From Caulobacter sp. FWC26 (GTDB lineage: Bacteria; Pseudomonadota; Alphaproteobacteria; Caulobacterales; Caulobacteraceae): a DNA stretch of 64,000 nt. This document shows positions 25,295 through 34,142 of this stretch, in pieces. Both the position numbers and the translations under genes were made by a program. Numbering within the stretch: position 1 is the first letter of the stretch; every line of letters starts with the position of its first letter. The stretch covers positions 1 through 64,000 of the forward strand of contig NZ_CP033873.1 in NCBI RefSeq assembly GCF_002742645.2, written 5' to 3'. The notes below the pieces were generated by a model that did not search any database, was not told the DNA's origin, and saw nothing but the letters and a program-made list of their open reading frames with translations.

Positions 25295-27225
25295 CTGGCG
25301 TCGCGGCGAGCCTTCATCTCTCGCCATCGCGCATACTGATCGGCTTTTTTCGGATCCGGATCGCTCTCCTCGAGGAGCCAGAACCGGAACCAGTCGAGGT
25401 TGCGCTGGTAGGTCGACAGCTTGTGCGCGGGCTGGGTCTTGTTGTGCGGTTCGTTGGGGAACACGTAAAGCTCCACCGGTGTCGTCGTCTGCGCCAGGCG
25501 CGCGAAGAGCTCGAAGCTGAGCCGATACTCCTGTTCAGGCAGTTGCATGAGCAGGGGCGCGTGGAGGCTGTCGGCGTTCATGGCGGGCGAAAGCAGCTTC
25601 CACCGCTGTGGTGTGTCCTCGGGCGCGCCAAGACCCCAGCTCTTGGCCAGGACGGCGTGATTGTCGCGACCAGGCGCCCCGTTCAGCCAGTAGTAGGCGG
25701 GCTCGATCTGGGTCGAGGCGATGGCCGTCGCCGCGAGGAGGTCGGTGTGGATCGCCACCCACATGGTCACTTCGCTGCCGAAGCTAAAGCCGCCCATCCC
25801 GACCTTGCGCGGATCGATGACCCCTTCATGGTCGAGCATGGCGATGGCCGACGAGATTGCTGACGTCGCCAGGCGGTAGTCCGCGGCTGCGTCATAACCC
25901 TCACCCGGCGGAGAGACCTTGTTGATGCAGAGGCTCGCGATCCCGGCCTGGGCGAGCAGGGCGAAAGGGTATTCGTCGCCGACACCGCCCCGAAGATACC
26001 CTTCGCACAGGTAGTAGTTGATGAAGAGCGGCGCGCGGCGCCCGGTCCGGCGAGGAGGTTCGAAGAACTGGCCGGTGACGTGGGTCCCGTCGGCAGTCAT
26101 CCAGGAGAGCACGCGCGGCGCTACAGGCGGCTTGAGGCGCAGGGTCGCGTTGGGTTCGGCCAATGCGCGGTTTGCGCCGGTCTCGAGATTGATCGCGACC
26201 AGTCGAGGGGGCTGCTCTGGCGATTGCTCGACGCAGACCGCTTCGCTGACAGCGAGCGCGCAGGGCGTTGATGGCTCCCCGCCGCTCAGGAGGCCGGGGC
26301 TTTGGATCAATCGCTGAACCCGCTTCTGCGTCAGATCCCAAAGGTAGAGGGATTGGCGGCGGGCGGGATCGCCCATCGCGACGACCAACTGGTCGTGGCC
26401 GGGACGCCAGGCAGCCCAAATGGCTCGCCCCAACGGCCAGTTGTGAGGCGCCGACATCGGCGATTGATCTGCCCCCCGCACTGTCAGCGTTCCCGCCTTG
26501 ATTTCGAAGGTCGCGCGAGGCGGCGGAAGCGCAGCGCTGTCGGCGGGGGACGTGTGGTCAAGCGCCACCGATTTGGTTGTCAGCGGCGTGGACGCCAGGA
26601 GGCCGGCGCGCTGAAACCACTTTCCCGTCAGCCGCTGGGCGGCCAGTCGGCCGTTGATCTCCACGGCCTCGAACAGGTTCTGCGCCGGGTCGACGGAAGC
26701 GTCTATTCTAACGCCCGCGTCGCGCGAGGCTCTTTCCGCAGCCAGAATGTCCGCGCGCGTCGCCCCGACCTCATAGGTCAGCCCCGAGCCATCGGCGTTG
26801 ACGGAGATGGAAACGACGTCGGCGGCGTCCTTGGTTACGGCCTGGGGGACCCGGCCGTCGATCGATGCACGCCAGACTTGGACCTCGCCGTCTATCAGCG
26901 CGCGGTAGAACAGGCCTAGCCCATCGGCCGACCATTGCGCGGGTTCACCGTTTAGGGTGCCAGCATGCGTCCAGAGCGCCTGGCCACCATCCCCGATCAA
27001 TCGAGGTCTGGCAGGGCCATGCAGGTCAGCAACCCACCAGGAAAGGTCCTTGCTGTTGCGATCCAGAGACGAGGCCTGTTGCCGAAAGGCGACCTGGCGA
27101 CCATCCGGCGACAGGCTCAGGCTTGAGATGTCAACGATCTGCACCAGGTCTCGGATCGACACCTCGTCCCGAACGGGGGCCGCGGTGACCGCGACCCCCA
27201 CGGCGAGCAGCGCCCACCTCACCAT
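25267..27225 (-). CDS. Lasso peptide isopeptidase (prolyl-oligopeptidase family)
   Basis: A 652-residue S9-type serine hydrolase with a signal peptide (MVRWALLAVGVAVTAAPV) and a beta-propeller followed by an alpha/beta hydrolase domain. The nucleophile is Ser481 in GGFSFGS; an acidic pair LPEQEYR (Glu564 is 83 residues later) and His594 (NEPHNK) complete a likely triad. The Ser-Glu distance equals that I recall for the lasso isopeptidase AtxE2 (Ser527, Glu610). It would hydrolyse the Gly1-Glu8 bond and linearise the peptide, probably in the periplasm. The ATG at 27225 overlaps the receptor stop by 7 bases; a longer frame upstream is antisense-like and rejected. Confidence 0.9.
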   Translation of the reverse strand: MVRWALLAVGVAVTAAPVRDEVSIRDLVQIVDISSLSLSPDGRQVAFRQQASSLDRNSKDLSWWVADLHGPARPRLIGDGGQALWTHAGTLNGEPAQWSADGLGLFYRALIDGEVQVWRASIDGRVPQAVTKDAADVVSISVNADGSGLTYEVGATRADILAAERASRDAGVRIDASVDPAQNLFEAVEINGRLAAQRLTGKWFQRAGLLASTPLTTKSVALDHTSPADSAALPPPRATFEIKAGTLTVRGADQSPMSAPHNWPLGRAIWAAWRPGHDQLVVAMGDPARRQSLYLWDLTQKRVQRLIQSPGLLSGGEPSTPCALAVSEAVCVEQSPEQPPRLVAINLETGANRALAEPNATLRLKPPVAPRVLSWMTADGTHVTGQFFEPPRRTGRRAPLFINYYLCEGYLRGGVGDEYPFALLAQAGIASLCINKVSPPGEGYDAAADYRLATSAISSAIAMLDHEGVIDPRKVGMGGFSFGSEVTMWVAIHTDLLAATAIASTQIEPAYYWLNGAPGRDNHAVLAKSWGLGAPEDTPQRWKLLSPAMNADSLHAPLLMQLPEQEYRLSFELFARLAQTTTPVELYVFPNEPHNKTQPAHKLSTYQRNLDWFRFWLLEESDPDPKKADQYARWREMKARRDASQAIARVQP

Positions 27226-30191
27226 GACTTGGTCAACTGCACTGCGATGGCCCGGCCGATCGGGCTGGCATTGTCGCTGTCGAACCCGATGCCCGACGCC
27301 GAGGTTCTGAGATTGGCGAACGGCGGATCGCGGTCGAACAGGTTGCTGATCGCGATCGAGGCCTTGAGGTCCTTGTACGGGCCCTGTTGCTGATCGAAGC
27401 GGTATCCGAGGTTCAGGTCGATCGTCGTCCAGGCATTGATGTGCGTGTTCGGCGTCACGGTCTGGTTGGTGTAGCCGTCCGTGAAATTGGCGAAGGCGGC
27501 GAGATCGAAGTTTCCCCTGGTCCAGCCGGCGCGCGCCCGGGCGCGCAACCTGACTGGATTGCCGACGGTGCCAACGGTCTGCGCGCGCGGCGACAGCGCC
27601 GTGACAGCCTGCTTGACGTTCAGCACGTAGGTGGCCGCCAGCCCCAAGGAAATCTGCCCGATCGAGGTCTCGCGGCGGTAGTCGACGTCGATGTCGACAC
27701 CGTCTTCGTTGACGATCGCCAAGTTCTGGACACGTGCGTCGACGATGACCTTCACGTCGGACGCGGGGATGTTGAACGGGTTCGAGAAGTACGGGCTGGC
27801 GTAGTAGTTGGCCACGACGTTGGCCGCGGGCGCGTCGGTGAGCAGGGCCGCATAGATCGGCCGGCTGATCAGGGCGTTGTAGATGTCGCCATTGATGCTG
27901 GCGATCCGGTCCCGATAGCGCACGTCGAAATAGGTCGCGGTCAGCTTCAGCCCCGGCGCCAAGGACGGCTTCCATTCGGCGGTCGTCGTCCAGGTTTTCG
28001 CGCGCTCGGGGCCAATGCCCGGCATGTTGCCGATCAGGGCGAGCACGACCGTGCTACCGGTCGGCGAGTTCGGATCGCTCAGCGGCGCGGGTTGGTAGAG
28101 CGTCGAGGACAGGCCTTGGCGCTGATCATTGAAACTCGGCGCCCGGAACGACGTGCCGTAGGCGGACTTCACGACCAGGCCTTCAACCGGCGACCAGTTC
28201 AAGCCGATCTTGGGATTTTGGGTGGTGCCGAAGTCGCTGTACCGCTCGATGCGGCCGGCGATCGAAAGGTCCAGCCGCCGTACGCCTGGAAGGGCATTGT
28301 CCTCACTGACCAGCGGCGCGAGCATTTCGGCGTAAGCCGCGTCGATGCGCCGGGGGCCGGGAAGGTCCAGCGGGCTCCTGACCGGCGCGGGCGTGCTCAC
28401 ATAGTTGTAGCTCGCGAACCGATAGCGCTCATCCCGGTGTTCCACACCGACGGCCAGACGCACCGTCCCGGCGGGAAGGTTGAAGAGCGGGCCATCGGCC
28501 TTGAAATCCGCCGACCAAGCTTCAAAAGCGCCCTTGTTCGAGGCGAACCCCCTCACCTGATCGATGGTGGCGGGATTAGTCGAGCCGGCGTCGCCGAACA
28601 GATTGTAAGCGGTCGCCGGATTGGTGTCGGCGATCGCGAGCCCGAGCCGGTAGGTGTTGAGGTAGTTCTTGGTGAGCGTGGCTTCGGCCTGGCGACCATA
28701 GCTGGCGCTCGCGGACAGGGTCCAGGGACCGATCCGGTGACGAACGCCGGCCAGGCCGTCATAAGCCCGCACATGGCCGTTGTAGACCTGCGCTCCGAGA
28801 TCACGCACGAAGCTGTATTGCACGCGTACGGGCTGGCCTGTGCCGATCGGGTCCACGTAGAAGGGGTTAGCGCTGGTCACCGTCACCGCGCTTTGCGAGC
28901 CGGTCGAGGATCTCACCGAGAAGCGCCGGTCGGCCACGAGGACGCGAGAGAACACTTCCGTGTTCGAACCGATTTGCTGCTCGGCGTTGATGTAAAGCGC
29001 TTGGCGGGTCTGTCTGGGCAGCAGGTCGGTGTCGAGGCGACTGTCTTCCCGATTGGTGACGCCACGCAGGAGTTGCGACGGCCGCAAGCCGACCCCGTTT
29101 TGGCCGGCGGGAATGGCGAAGGTTTGCCCGCCCGCGATGATCGTGCCGGGGCTTGCGTAGATCGAGCGATAGTCCGCCCCGCCGAGCGCACGCAGGTCCG
29201 AGTTCGCGTAGGCGCGCTTGGACGAGGCGAGCGCATCGCGGCGCGCGACCTCATAGCCCAACACTAAGCTGCCGCTGCCCCAGCGCTTCCCGGCCAGAAG
29301 TCCGAACAGGCCCTCCTCGGCGCCGCCCTTGGCCCCGCCGACGCGCACCTGGGTGGATAGGCCGTCGAAATGATCGCGGAAGACGACGTTGACGACGCCG
29401 GCCACGGCGTCGGAGCCATAAAGGGCCGACGCACCATCGGCGAGCACCTCGATGCGATCGACCGCCAGCGCCGGGACCAGCGACAGGTCGGCGAAGACCC
29501 CGGTCCGGCCGCCCATGGGAGGGCGCGAGCCATCAAGTAGAACGAGTGTCGAACTCGCCCCGAGACCGCGTAGGTTCACGCCAGCTCCGAACGCCAGGTT
29601 GGCCCCGCTGCCGTTCCGCCCCGTGCCGACAACCGTACCTTCGTTGGGACCGCCGCCGTAGTTCTGCGGTAGCGATTGGATGATTTGCTGGGTGGTGGCG
29701 TAGCCGCTGGCTTCGATGTCGCGGCGGGTGATCGAAATCAGATTGGAGCCTACGGGACCTGCTCCACGGATCCGCGTGCCGGTGACGACGAGTTCCGACA
29801 GGGTGTCAGCGTCGCCGGCCTGGGGCTCCCCCGAGGCCGACGTGGTCGCCTCCGCGTCGGCGGGCTGGACCACGAGGTTGACGCCGACCGAGACGAGTTT
29901 CAGCCCAGAGCCCGACAGCAGGGCCGCATAGGCCTGGTCTGCCGTGTAGCGACCCTTCAGCGCCGGGGCGGTCTTGCCACGGGCGAGGCTGGTGGAGACG
30001 ACGATCGGCCGGCCGCTGATGCGGGCGACCTCCGACAGGGCGGTGGCGAGCGGCTGGGCCTTCAGGTCGTAAGCTTGGTGCTCGGCCTGGAGCAGCGGTG
30101 GCGCGGCCAGAGCCGGCGCGGCGGCGGTGAGGACGACGGCGGCGACCGTGGCCATCAGGCCGCGGCGGAAAACGGAAGCGTGGCGATACAT
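27219..30191 (-). CDS. TonB-dependent outer-membrane receptor with STN signalling domain
   Basis: A 990-residue receptor with a signal peptide (VAAVVLTAAAPALA), an N-terminal STN domain at about residues 35-110 (YDLKAQPLATALSEVARISG), a TonB-box-like segment before SELVVTGTRI, a plug (GVNLRGLGASSTLVLLDGSR) and a 22-stranded barrel ending in a C-terminal aromatic residue (VQLTKSW). The STN domain indicates it transmits ligand binding to a FecR-type anti-sigma factor, here encoded just upstream. Its likely ligand is the lasso peptide made nearby or a peptide-bound compound. It is followed by the isopeptidase with a 7-base overlap. Confidence 0.93.
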   Translation of the reverse strand: MYRHASVFRRGLMATVAAVVLTAAAPALAAPPLLQAEHQAYDLKAQPLATALSEVARISGRPIVVSTSLARGKTAPALKGRYTADQAYAALLSGSGLKLVSVGVNLVVQPADAEATTSASGEPQAGDADTLSELVVTGTRIRGAGPVGSNLISITRRDIEASGYATTQQIIQSLPQNYGGGPNEGTVVGTGRNGSGANLAFGAGVNLRGLGASSTLVLLDGSRPPMGGRTGVFADLSLVPALAVDRIEVLADGASALYGSDAVAGVVNVVFRDHFDGLSTQVRVGGAKGGAEEGLFGLLAGKRWGSGSLVLGYEVARRDALASSKRAYANSDLRALGGADYRSIYASPGTIIAGGQTFAIPAGQNGVGLRPSQLLRGVTNREDSRLDTDLLPRQTRQALYINAEQQIGSNTEVFSRVLVADRRFSVRSSTGSQSAVTVTSANPFYVDPIGTGQPVRVQYSFVRDLGAQVYNGHVRAYDGLAGVRHRIGPWTLSASASYGRQAEATLTKNYLNTYRLGLAIADTNPATAYNLFGDAGSTNPATIDQVRGFASNKGAFEAWSADFKADGPLFNLPAGTVRLAVGVEHRDERYRFASYNYVSTPAPVRSPLDLPGPRRIDAAYAEMLAPLVSEDNALPGVRRLDLSIAGRIERYSDFGTTQNPKIGLNWSPVEGLVVKSAYGTSFRAPSFNDQRQGLSSTLYQPAPLSDPNSPTGSTVVLALIGNMPGIGPERAKTWTTTAEWKPSLAPGLKLTATYFDVRYRDRIASINGDIYNALISRPIYAALLTDAPAANVVANYYASPYFSNPFNIPASDVKVIVDARVQNLAIVNEDGVDIDVDYRRETSIGQISLGLAATYVLNVKQAVTALSPRAQTVGTVGNPVRLRARARAGWTRGNFDLAAFANFTDGYTNQTVTPNTHINAWTTIDLNLGYRFDQQQGPYKDLKASIAISNLFDRDPPFANLRTSASGIGFDSDNASPIGRAIAVQLTKSW

Positions 30192-30299
30192 GAGGGCCCC
30201 CAGAACCCGGACCGCGCCTGTCGCGGTCGTTCGGGGGGCTTTGACGAGCTAGGTGCGCGTCACCTGAAGAAAAACTTTCATCGGAGTGTCGCGTGACCG
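30192..30299 (-). promoter_or_regulatory. FecR-receptor intergenic region with hairpin
   Basis: The 108-base gap between the FecR stop and the receptor start is the usual place for an ECF sigma-dependent promoter. On the minus strand an A/T-rich patch GATGAAAGTTTTTCTTC lies about 80 bases upstream of the receptor start, and ACCGCG-ACAGG-CGCGGT (plus 30211-30227) forms a leader hairpin. No exact -35/-10 pair can be assigned. Confidence 0.45.
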
Positions 30300-31259
30300 T
30301 CAGGCGTCGGTGCGGGTCAGGATCAGGTCGCCGGCCGGAGCGCTGGACACGGTCAGACCCAGGGCGGCTGCCAGGGCTCGGGCCAGGCCGTCGGGATCGG
30401 TCACCTTGAGACCGCCGCTGACCTGCAGGCGGGCAAGCGCCGGGTCGGCCAGCCGGATCTTGCGGGCGCCATAGCGGTTGGCCTCGGCGATGACCTGGCC
30501 CAGCGGCGCGCCGTCGAACACCAGAAGGCCGGTCGGCCACTGGCGATCGCGCATCGGCGCCGGCATGGCCTCGCCCTGGCGACCGCCGGTCAGGATCAGG
30601 CGCTGGCCAGACTCGATCCGCGTCCGGGTCGGCCGCAGCATCCCGCGGCTTTCGGCCTGCACCGCGCCGCGCAGCGCGGAGATCTCGACGGCCTTGCCGT
30701 CCTGCCGGTTCAGGTCGAAGGCGGCGTGCTCGGCGATCACCCGGGCGCCGTCTGCTTCGATGTCGAGCGGGCGTTCTGACTCGACCCGTACTCGACCGCG
30801 CTCCAGCATCAGATGCGTGCGGGAGCCCCTGGTCGAGGCGGTCAGAACGGTGTCGGTGTCGAGCACCACGGTGAGGTCGGGGGCCAGATCGAGGGTGCGG
30901 ATCTGCCCGGGCGCGGAGACGTATCGCTCGGCCGGCGTGGCGCTTGGAGCGGGCGCGCGGAGCGTCTGGGAGATCGCGATGGCGCCCAGGACGAGACCGG
31001 CGGCGGCCGTCCACCACACCGCCGGCGCGGGTCCCCGGCGCGAGGCGCTGGTGCGCAGGCGCAGGGCCGATAGCCTGGAGTGGCCCAAGATCTCCGACTC
31101 GTTGAAGCGCTGGACCAGTCGATCGTAGGTCGCCTGGCGCTGCGGATTGGCCCGCCAGGCGTCGAACTCCGCGCGCGCGGCCTCAGCGCCGGGCCCGCGC
31201 ATGCGCGCGAACCAGCTGGCCGCTTCCTGGCGAAGGTGCTCGTCGTGCCCCACAGTCAT
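30300..31259 (-). CDS. FecR-type anti-sigma / signal transducer
   Basis: A 319-residue inner-membrane protein. The N-terminal DUF4880-type helical domain (about 10-50, WFARMRGPGAEAARAEFDAW) binds the sigma factor, a membrane helix lies near residues 83-105 (VWWTAAAGLVLGAIAISQTL), and the periplasmic FecR domain follows, with a small STN-like C-terminal region near 250-319. It relays the receptor's ligand signal to FecI. The gene starts 9 bases after the fecI stop, so the two are co-transcribed. Confidence 0.9.
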   Translation of the reverse strand: MTVGHDEHLRQEAASWFARMRGPGAEAARAEFDAWRANPQRQATYDRLVQRFNESEILGHSRLSALRLRTSASRRGPAPAVWWTAAAGLVLGAIAISQTLRAPAPSATPAERYVSAPGQIRTLDLAPDLTVVLDTDTVLTASTRGSRTHLMLERGRVRVESERPLDIEADGARVIAEHAAFDLNRQDGKAVEISALRGAVQAESRGMLRPTRTRIESGQRLILTGGRQGEAMPAPMRDRQWPTGLLVFDGAPLGQVIAEANRYGARKIRLADPALARLQVSGGLKVTDPDGLARALAAALGLTVSSAPAGDLILTRTDA

Positions 31260-31268
31260 CCGGTGATC

Positions 31269-31829
31269 TTAAGGCCGGCCGAGGTGGCGGTCGATGGCGG
31301 CGATCGCCGCGATCATGTACTTCTCGATGGAGCTGACGCTGAGGCCCATGTCGCGCGCGATCTCCGCATAGGGCTGTTCGTCGACGCGATGGCGCAGGTA
31401 GATTTCGCGCTCCTTCGGTTTCAGTTTCAGGACCGCGGCCTCGTGTCGCTCAAGCAATTGGCGGGCCTCGAGCATCAGGTGCGGATCGCCGTCGTTGGCC
31501 GCGTGAAGTTCGGGTTCCAGGACGGCGTGGGTGCGTTCGCGATGACCCGAGACGCTCTTGGCGCGGTCGCGAAGCAGGTTGCGGGCGATCCTGGCGAGAT
31601 AGGCTTCAGGTTTCTGCAACGGCCGGCGGTCGGCCGCGCGCGTCAGCCTCAGGAAGGCCTCCTGGGTCAGGTCCAGGGCGTCTTCCCGGTTCGTCCGGCG
31701 ACTGAGGAAGCGCATCAGGGCGGGCGCCTTGCGGCGGAAGAGCGCGTCGAGCTGGCGGCGGGTGTCGGTCTCGGCCTCGCCCAGGACCGGGTCGATCGTA
31801 TCCATCGTCATCGGCGCAGGATCCCGCAC
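31269..31829 (-). CDS. FecI-type ECF sigma factor
   Basis: A 186-residue extracytoplasmic-function sigma factor. Region 2 (FLSRRTNREDALDLTQEAFL, about residues 41-60) and region 4 (LKPKEREIYLRHRVDEQPY and EIARDMGLSVSSIEKYM) are clear. It is the first gene of the four-gene operon sigma, anti-sigma, receptor, isopeptidase. ATGs at 31811 or 31805 are possible starts. The arrangement implies a positive loop in which ligand binding to the receptor raises receptor and isopeptidase expression. Confidence 0.92.
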   Translation of the reverse strand: MRDPAPMTMDTIDPVLGEAETDTRRQLDALFRRKAPALMRFLSRRTNREDALDLTQEAFLRLTRAADRRPLQKPEAYLARIARNLLRDRAKSVSGHRERTHAVLEPELHAANDGDPHLMLEARQLLERHEAAVLKLKPKEREIYLRHRVDEQPYAEIARDMGLSVSSIEKYMIAAIAAIDRHLGRP

Positions 31830-32201
31830 CGATAATCGTCTGTCCGAAGTCTGCTCTCTGTTCGCCTAGTCACGTCCGCCTCCAGGAGAGGCGTCGGATC
31901 CGGCGGGGCCGGTTCCCTGAGACCAAGCTTGAGTGTGGAGCGGCCGTCATCGACGGCGCCGCCGGCGCAGCACACCGGTCGCGCCGGGGCGGAGCCGAAC
32001 GCGAAGCGGTTGGTTCAAGCGAGGTTCTCACGCCTCGACGCCGCGCTTTCAGCGGCGTGGGTCGAGTCTAGAACGCGGTTCGGTCAGATGGCAAGGCGGG
32101 GGCGGCGGCGCCGACGGAGCGGCAAGCGGCTGGTTCGACCGTTGCAGGCCAGGTCGGCATGGGTTCAACTTCACCTTCGAGCCACCGTAGTCCCCGATCA
32201 C
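31830..32201. other. Intergenic region between fecI and the HNH gene
   Basis: About 370 bases without a supported gene. A frame continuous with the HNH gene is open from 31929, but its translation is Arg-rich and without family features, so I start that gene at 32202. The 80 bases next to fecI probably hold its promoter; none is obvious. Confidence 0.4.
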
Positions 32202-33962
32202 ATGGTCCAATCATTGTCCCGACCGACCGAGGCCACGCTGAAGCGCCTCTTCGCCATGTCGGGAAATCGCTGCGCCTTTCCCCGTTGCTCCACGCCGCTC
32301 GTGGAGGGCGACATTATGATCGGCGAGGTCTGCCACATCCGGGCGGCCAGCACTGGCGGACCGCGCTTTGACCCCCTGCAGAGCCCTGACGAGCGGCATG
32401 GGTCGGCCAATCTCATTCTCTTGTGTGCCAACCATCACACCGTGATCGACGACGACCTGATCGCCTACCCGGTCGACCGCTTGCTGGCGATGAAGGCCGA
32501 TCACGAGCGGGGAACCCGGCTTCTGGATGACGAAACCGTGGCGCGGGCGGCGGCGGTGTTCTCGGTCGGACAGTCGGGTGGCATTACTGCCCACACCGTG
32601 ACCGTCCACAACGCCACCTTCACCGCTGGCCAGGGCGCCGGGGTGCTGGCGCTGGCGGAGTTGTCCAGGACGCTGCTGGCGCCGGAGCTTGGGCGCATCC
32701 TTGCCCATCAGATCCATGCCCTGGATCGGGCGGCTGCCAATTTCGTGTCGGTCTCCTGCGGGCGCGAGGCGCTCGCCGACCATTGGGACATCTTCCGGCC
32801 GAGGCGACCGTCTCTCTATCCCGGTGCGAGCCAAGTTCGCGACCTGCCAGCTGAGGAGCTGGCCCTGCTGGCGGAATTCTATTCGCAGCTGGAGGACATC
32901 GAGGCCATGCTGGGCGGCTGGCGTCAGACCGGCGAGCCCTGGGACGTCAACGCCTGGAACGTCCTGATGCAGAAGACGGGCGCGTCGGTGACCGCCGGGG
33001 TCGCGGCCTCCGACCGGTTCTGCGCCGATCGCCTCTATGATCCCGTCGCCCCGGTGCTGGGCACGCTGGCCACCAGGGCTGAACACAGCCTGTCGAACAT
33101 GAGACAGGGCTTGCAGGCCCATATCGACCGCTACCAGTCCGGCAAGGGGCTCTCGCCCCTGCCGCGCGGGCCACGCTATGCGCCGGCCGGCTGGGACCCC
33201 GCGCCAGATCCTGTCGATGTCGAGGGGCGATTGCGCGCGGCCTGGTGGGACTTCTTGAACGCCCGCCTTCCCTTGCGCGACCTACCCGTGGTGGTCAGCC
33301 TCCCCAGGGTGCTGGTCCACCTGACCCCGAAGGCGGCGATCCTCGATGGCGCGACCCTGGACCATGTGGCGGTCGACGGCGCGCGCGAGGTCCTGCAGCT
33401 GCCTGGGGTCGTCGGACGCGGCCAGAACACGCGCGTGTGGTGGGCGCATGGCGCCAGCGCCGGTGTCGGGATGGCCCTGCCCGAAACCACCTGGACCTCC
33501 TGCGTCTACCGATCGGGCGTGGTGGAGTGGGAGCTCAATCTTGGCGGACGCGGGAGCGAAGGCGCGCCGGCGACCGTGCCCCTGGACCTGGCCGAGGCGC
33601 TGATCGTCGACGCCCTTGATCGGGGGCTAGCCTTCTTGCGGACGCTGGGCCTGAACGGGCCGGTGCTGGGTACGGCGGTGCTCTACGGCATGGACCTGGC
33701 CCAGGTGGTCCTGACCGATCGACCCGGCCAGCGCTTCGCCGCCCAGAGCTTTCCCTGCCCTGCCGTCCTGCTTCCAGACGTCGCGGCCGGGGCGGCCGAC
33801 CATCTCAAGCCGATCTTCGACTGGCTGTGGCTGGAGGCGGGCGCGCCGCTGGGGTCCCCGAACTTCGCCGCTGGTCGCTGGCGTGGTGCTCACACGCAGG
33901 GTCCGGGGAACGCGAGCGCCGCGCCGGGGCGTCGGCGACAGCCGGATGTTGAGAACACGTGA
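32202..33962 (+). CDS. HNH-nuclease-domain protein with unknown C-terminal module
   Basis: A 586-residue protein with an N-terminal HNH nuclease domain: Cys24 and Cys29 (NRCAFPRC), His45 (EVCHIRAAS), Asn70, and Cys75 with His78-His79 (LLCANHHTVID). After it, the linker SGGITAHTVTVHNATF resembles the short beta segment that often joins domains in phage-defence proteins. The remaining 400 residues are not recognised and may sense or regulate. A start at 31929 would add 91 low-complexity residues; the ATG at 32202 has no good ribosome-binding site, so the start is uncertain. The 3' end overlaps a repeat shared with 53473. Confidence 0.75.
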   Translation: MVQSLSRPTEATLKRLFAMSGNRCAFPRCSTPLVEGDIMIGEVCHIRAASTGGPRFDPLQSPDERHGSANLILLCANHHTVIDDDLIAYPVDRLLAMKADHERGTRLLDDETVARAAAVFSVGQSGGITAHTVTVHNATFTAGQGAGVLALAELSRTLLAPELGRILAHQIHALDRAAANFVSVSCGREALADHWDIFRPRRPSLYPGASQVRDLPAEELALLAEFYSQLEDIEAMLGGWRQTGEPWDVNAWNVLMQKTGASVTAGVAASDRFCADRLYDPVAPVLGTLATRAEHSLSNMRQGLQAHIDRYQSGKGLSPLPRGPRYAPAGWDPAPDPVDVEGRLRAAWWDFLNARLPLRDLPVVVSLPRVLVHLTPKAAILDGATLDHVAVDGAREVLQLPGVVGRGQNTRVWWAHGASAGVGMALPETTWTSCVYRSGVVEWELNLGGRGSEGAPATVPLDLAEALIVDALDRGLAFLRTLGLNGPVLGTAVLYGMDLAQVVLTDRPGQRFAAQSFPCPAVLLPDVAAGAADHLKPIFDWLWLEAGAPLGSPNFAAGRWRGAHTQGPGNASAAPGRRRQPDVENT

Positions 33963-34021
33963 ACCCGTGCGTCGGCGCCTTTAGCCCCGAGGGCTTGGAC
34001 ATGCGCGCCGGCCATCCGGCC
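33941..34021. repeat. Direct repeat copy 1 (81 bp)
   Basis: Shares most of its length with 53473-53552 in the same orientation, for example GTTGAGAAC-R-CGTGAACC, CGGCGCCTTT and CGAGGGCTTGGACAT. It includes the stop codon of the HNH gene. The two copies bracket about 19.5 kb of accessory genes. Confidence 0.8.
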
Positions 34022-34142
34022 ATGGTGACAATCAGGTCCCGGCGCTTCGGCTCAGGGTCGTTATGTCGCAGGGCGCAACTATGGTCGCAATGGCGGGGGC
34101 GGCATTACCCGAGAAATCGGGGTAAGCAGGCGCGGCGAGAGG

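Noticed and set aside
27226..27975. 250-residue upstream extension of the isopeptidase frame
   Set aside because: Overlaps the TonB receptor on the same strand in another frame and is Arg/Gln-rich; the ATG at 27225 gives a proper signal peptide.
31929..32201. Longer start for the HNH protein
   Set aside because: The added 91 residues are Arg-rich and without family resemblance. Not excluded, since the ATG at 32202 lacks a good ribosome-binding site.
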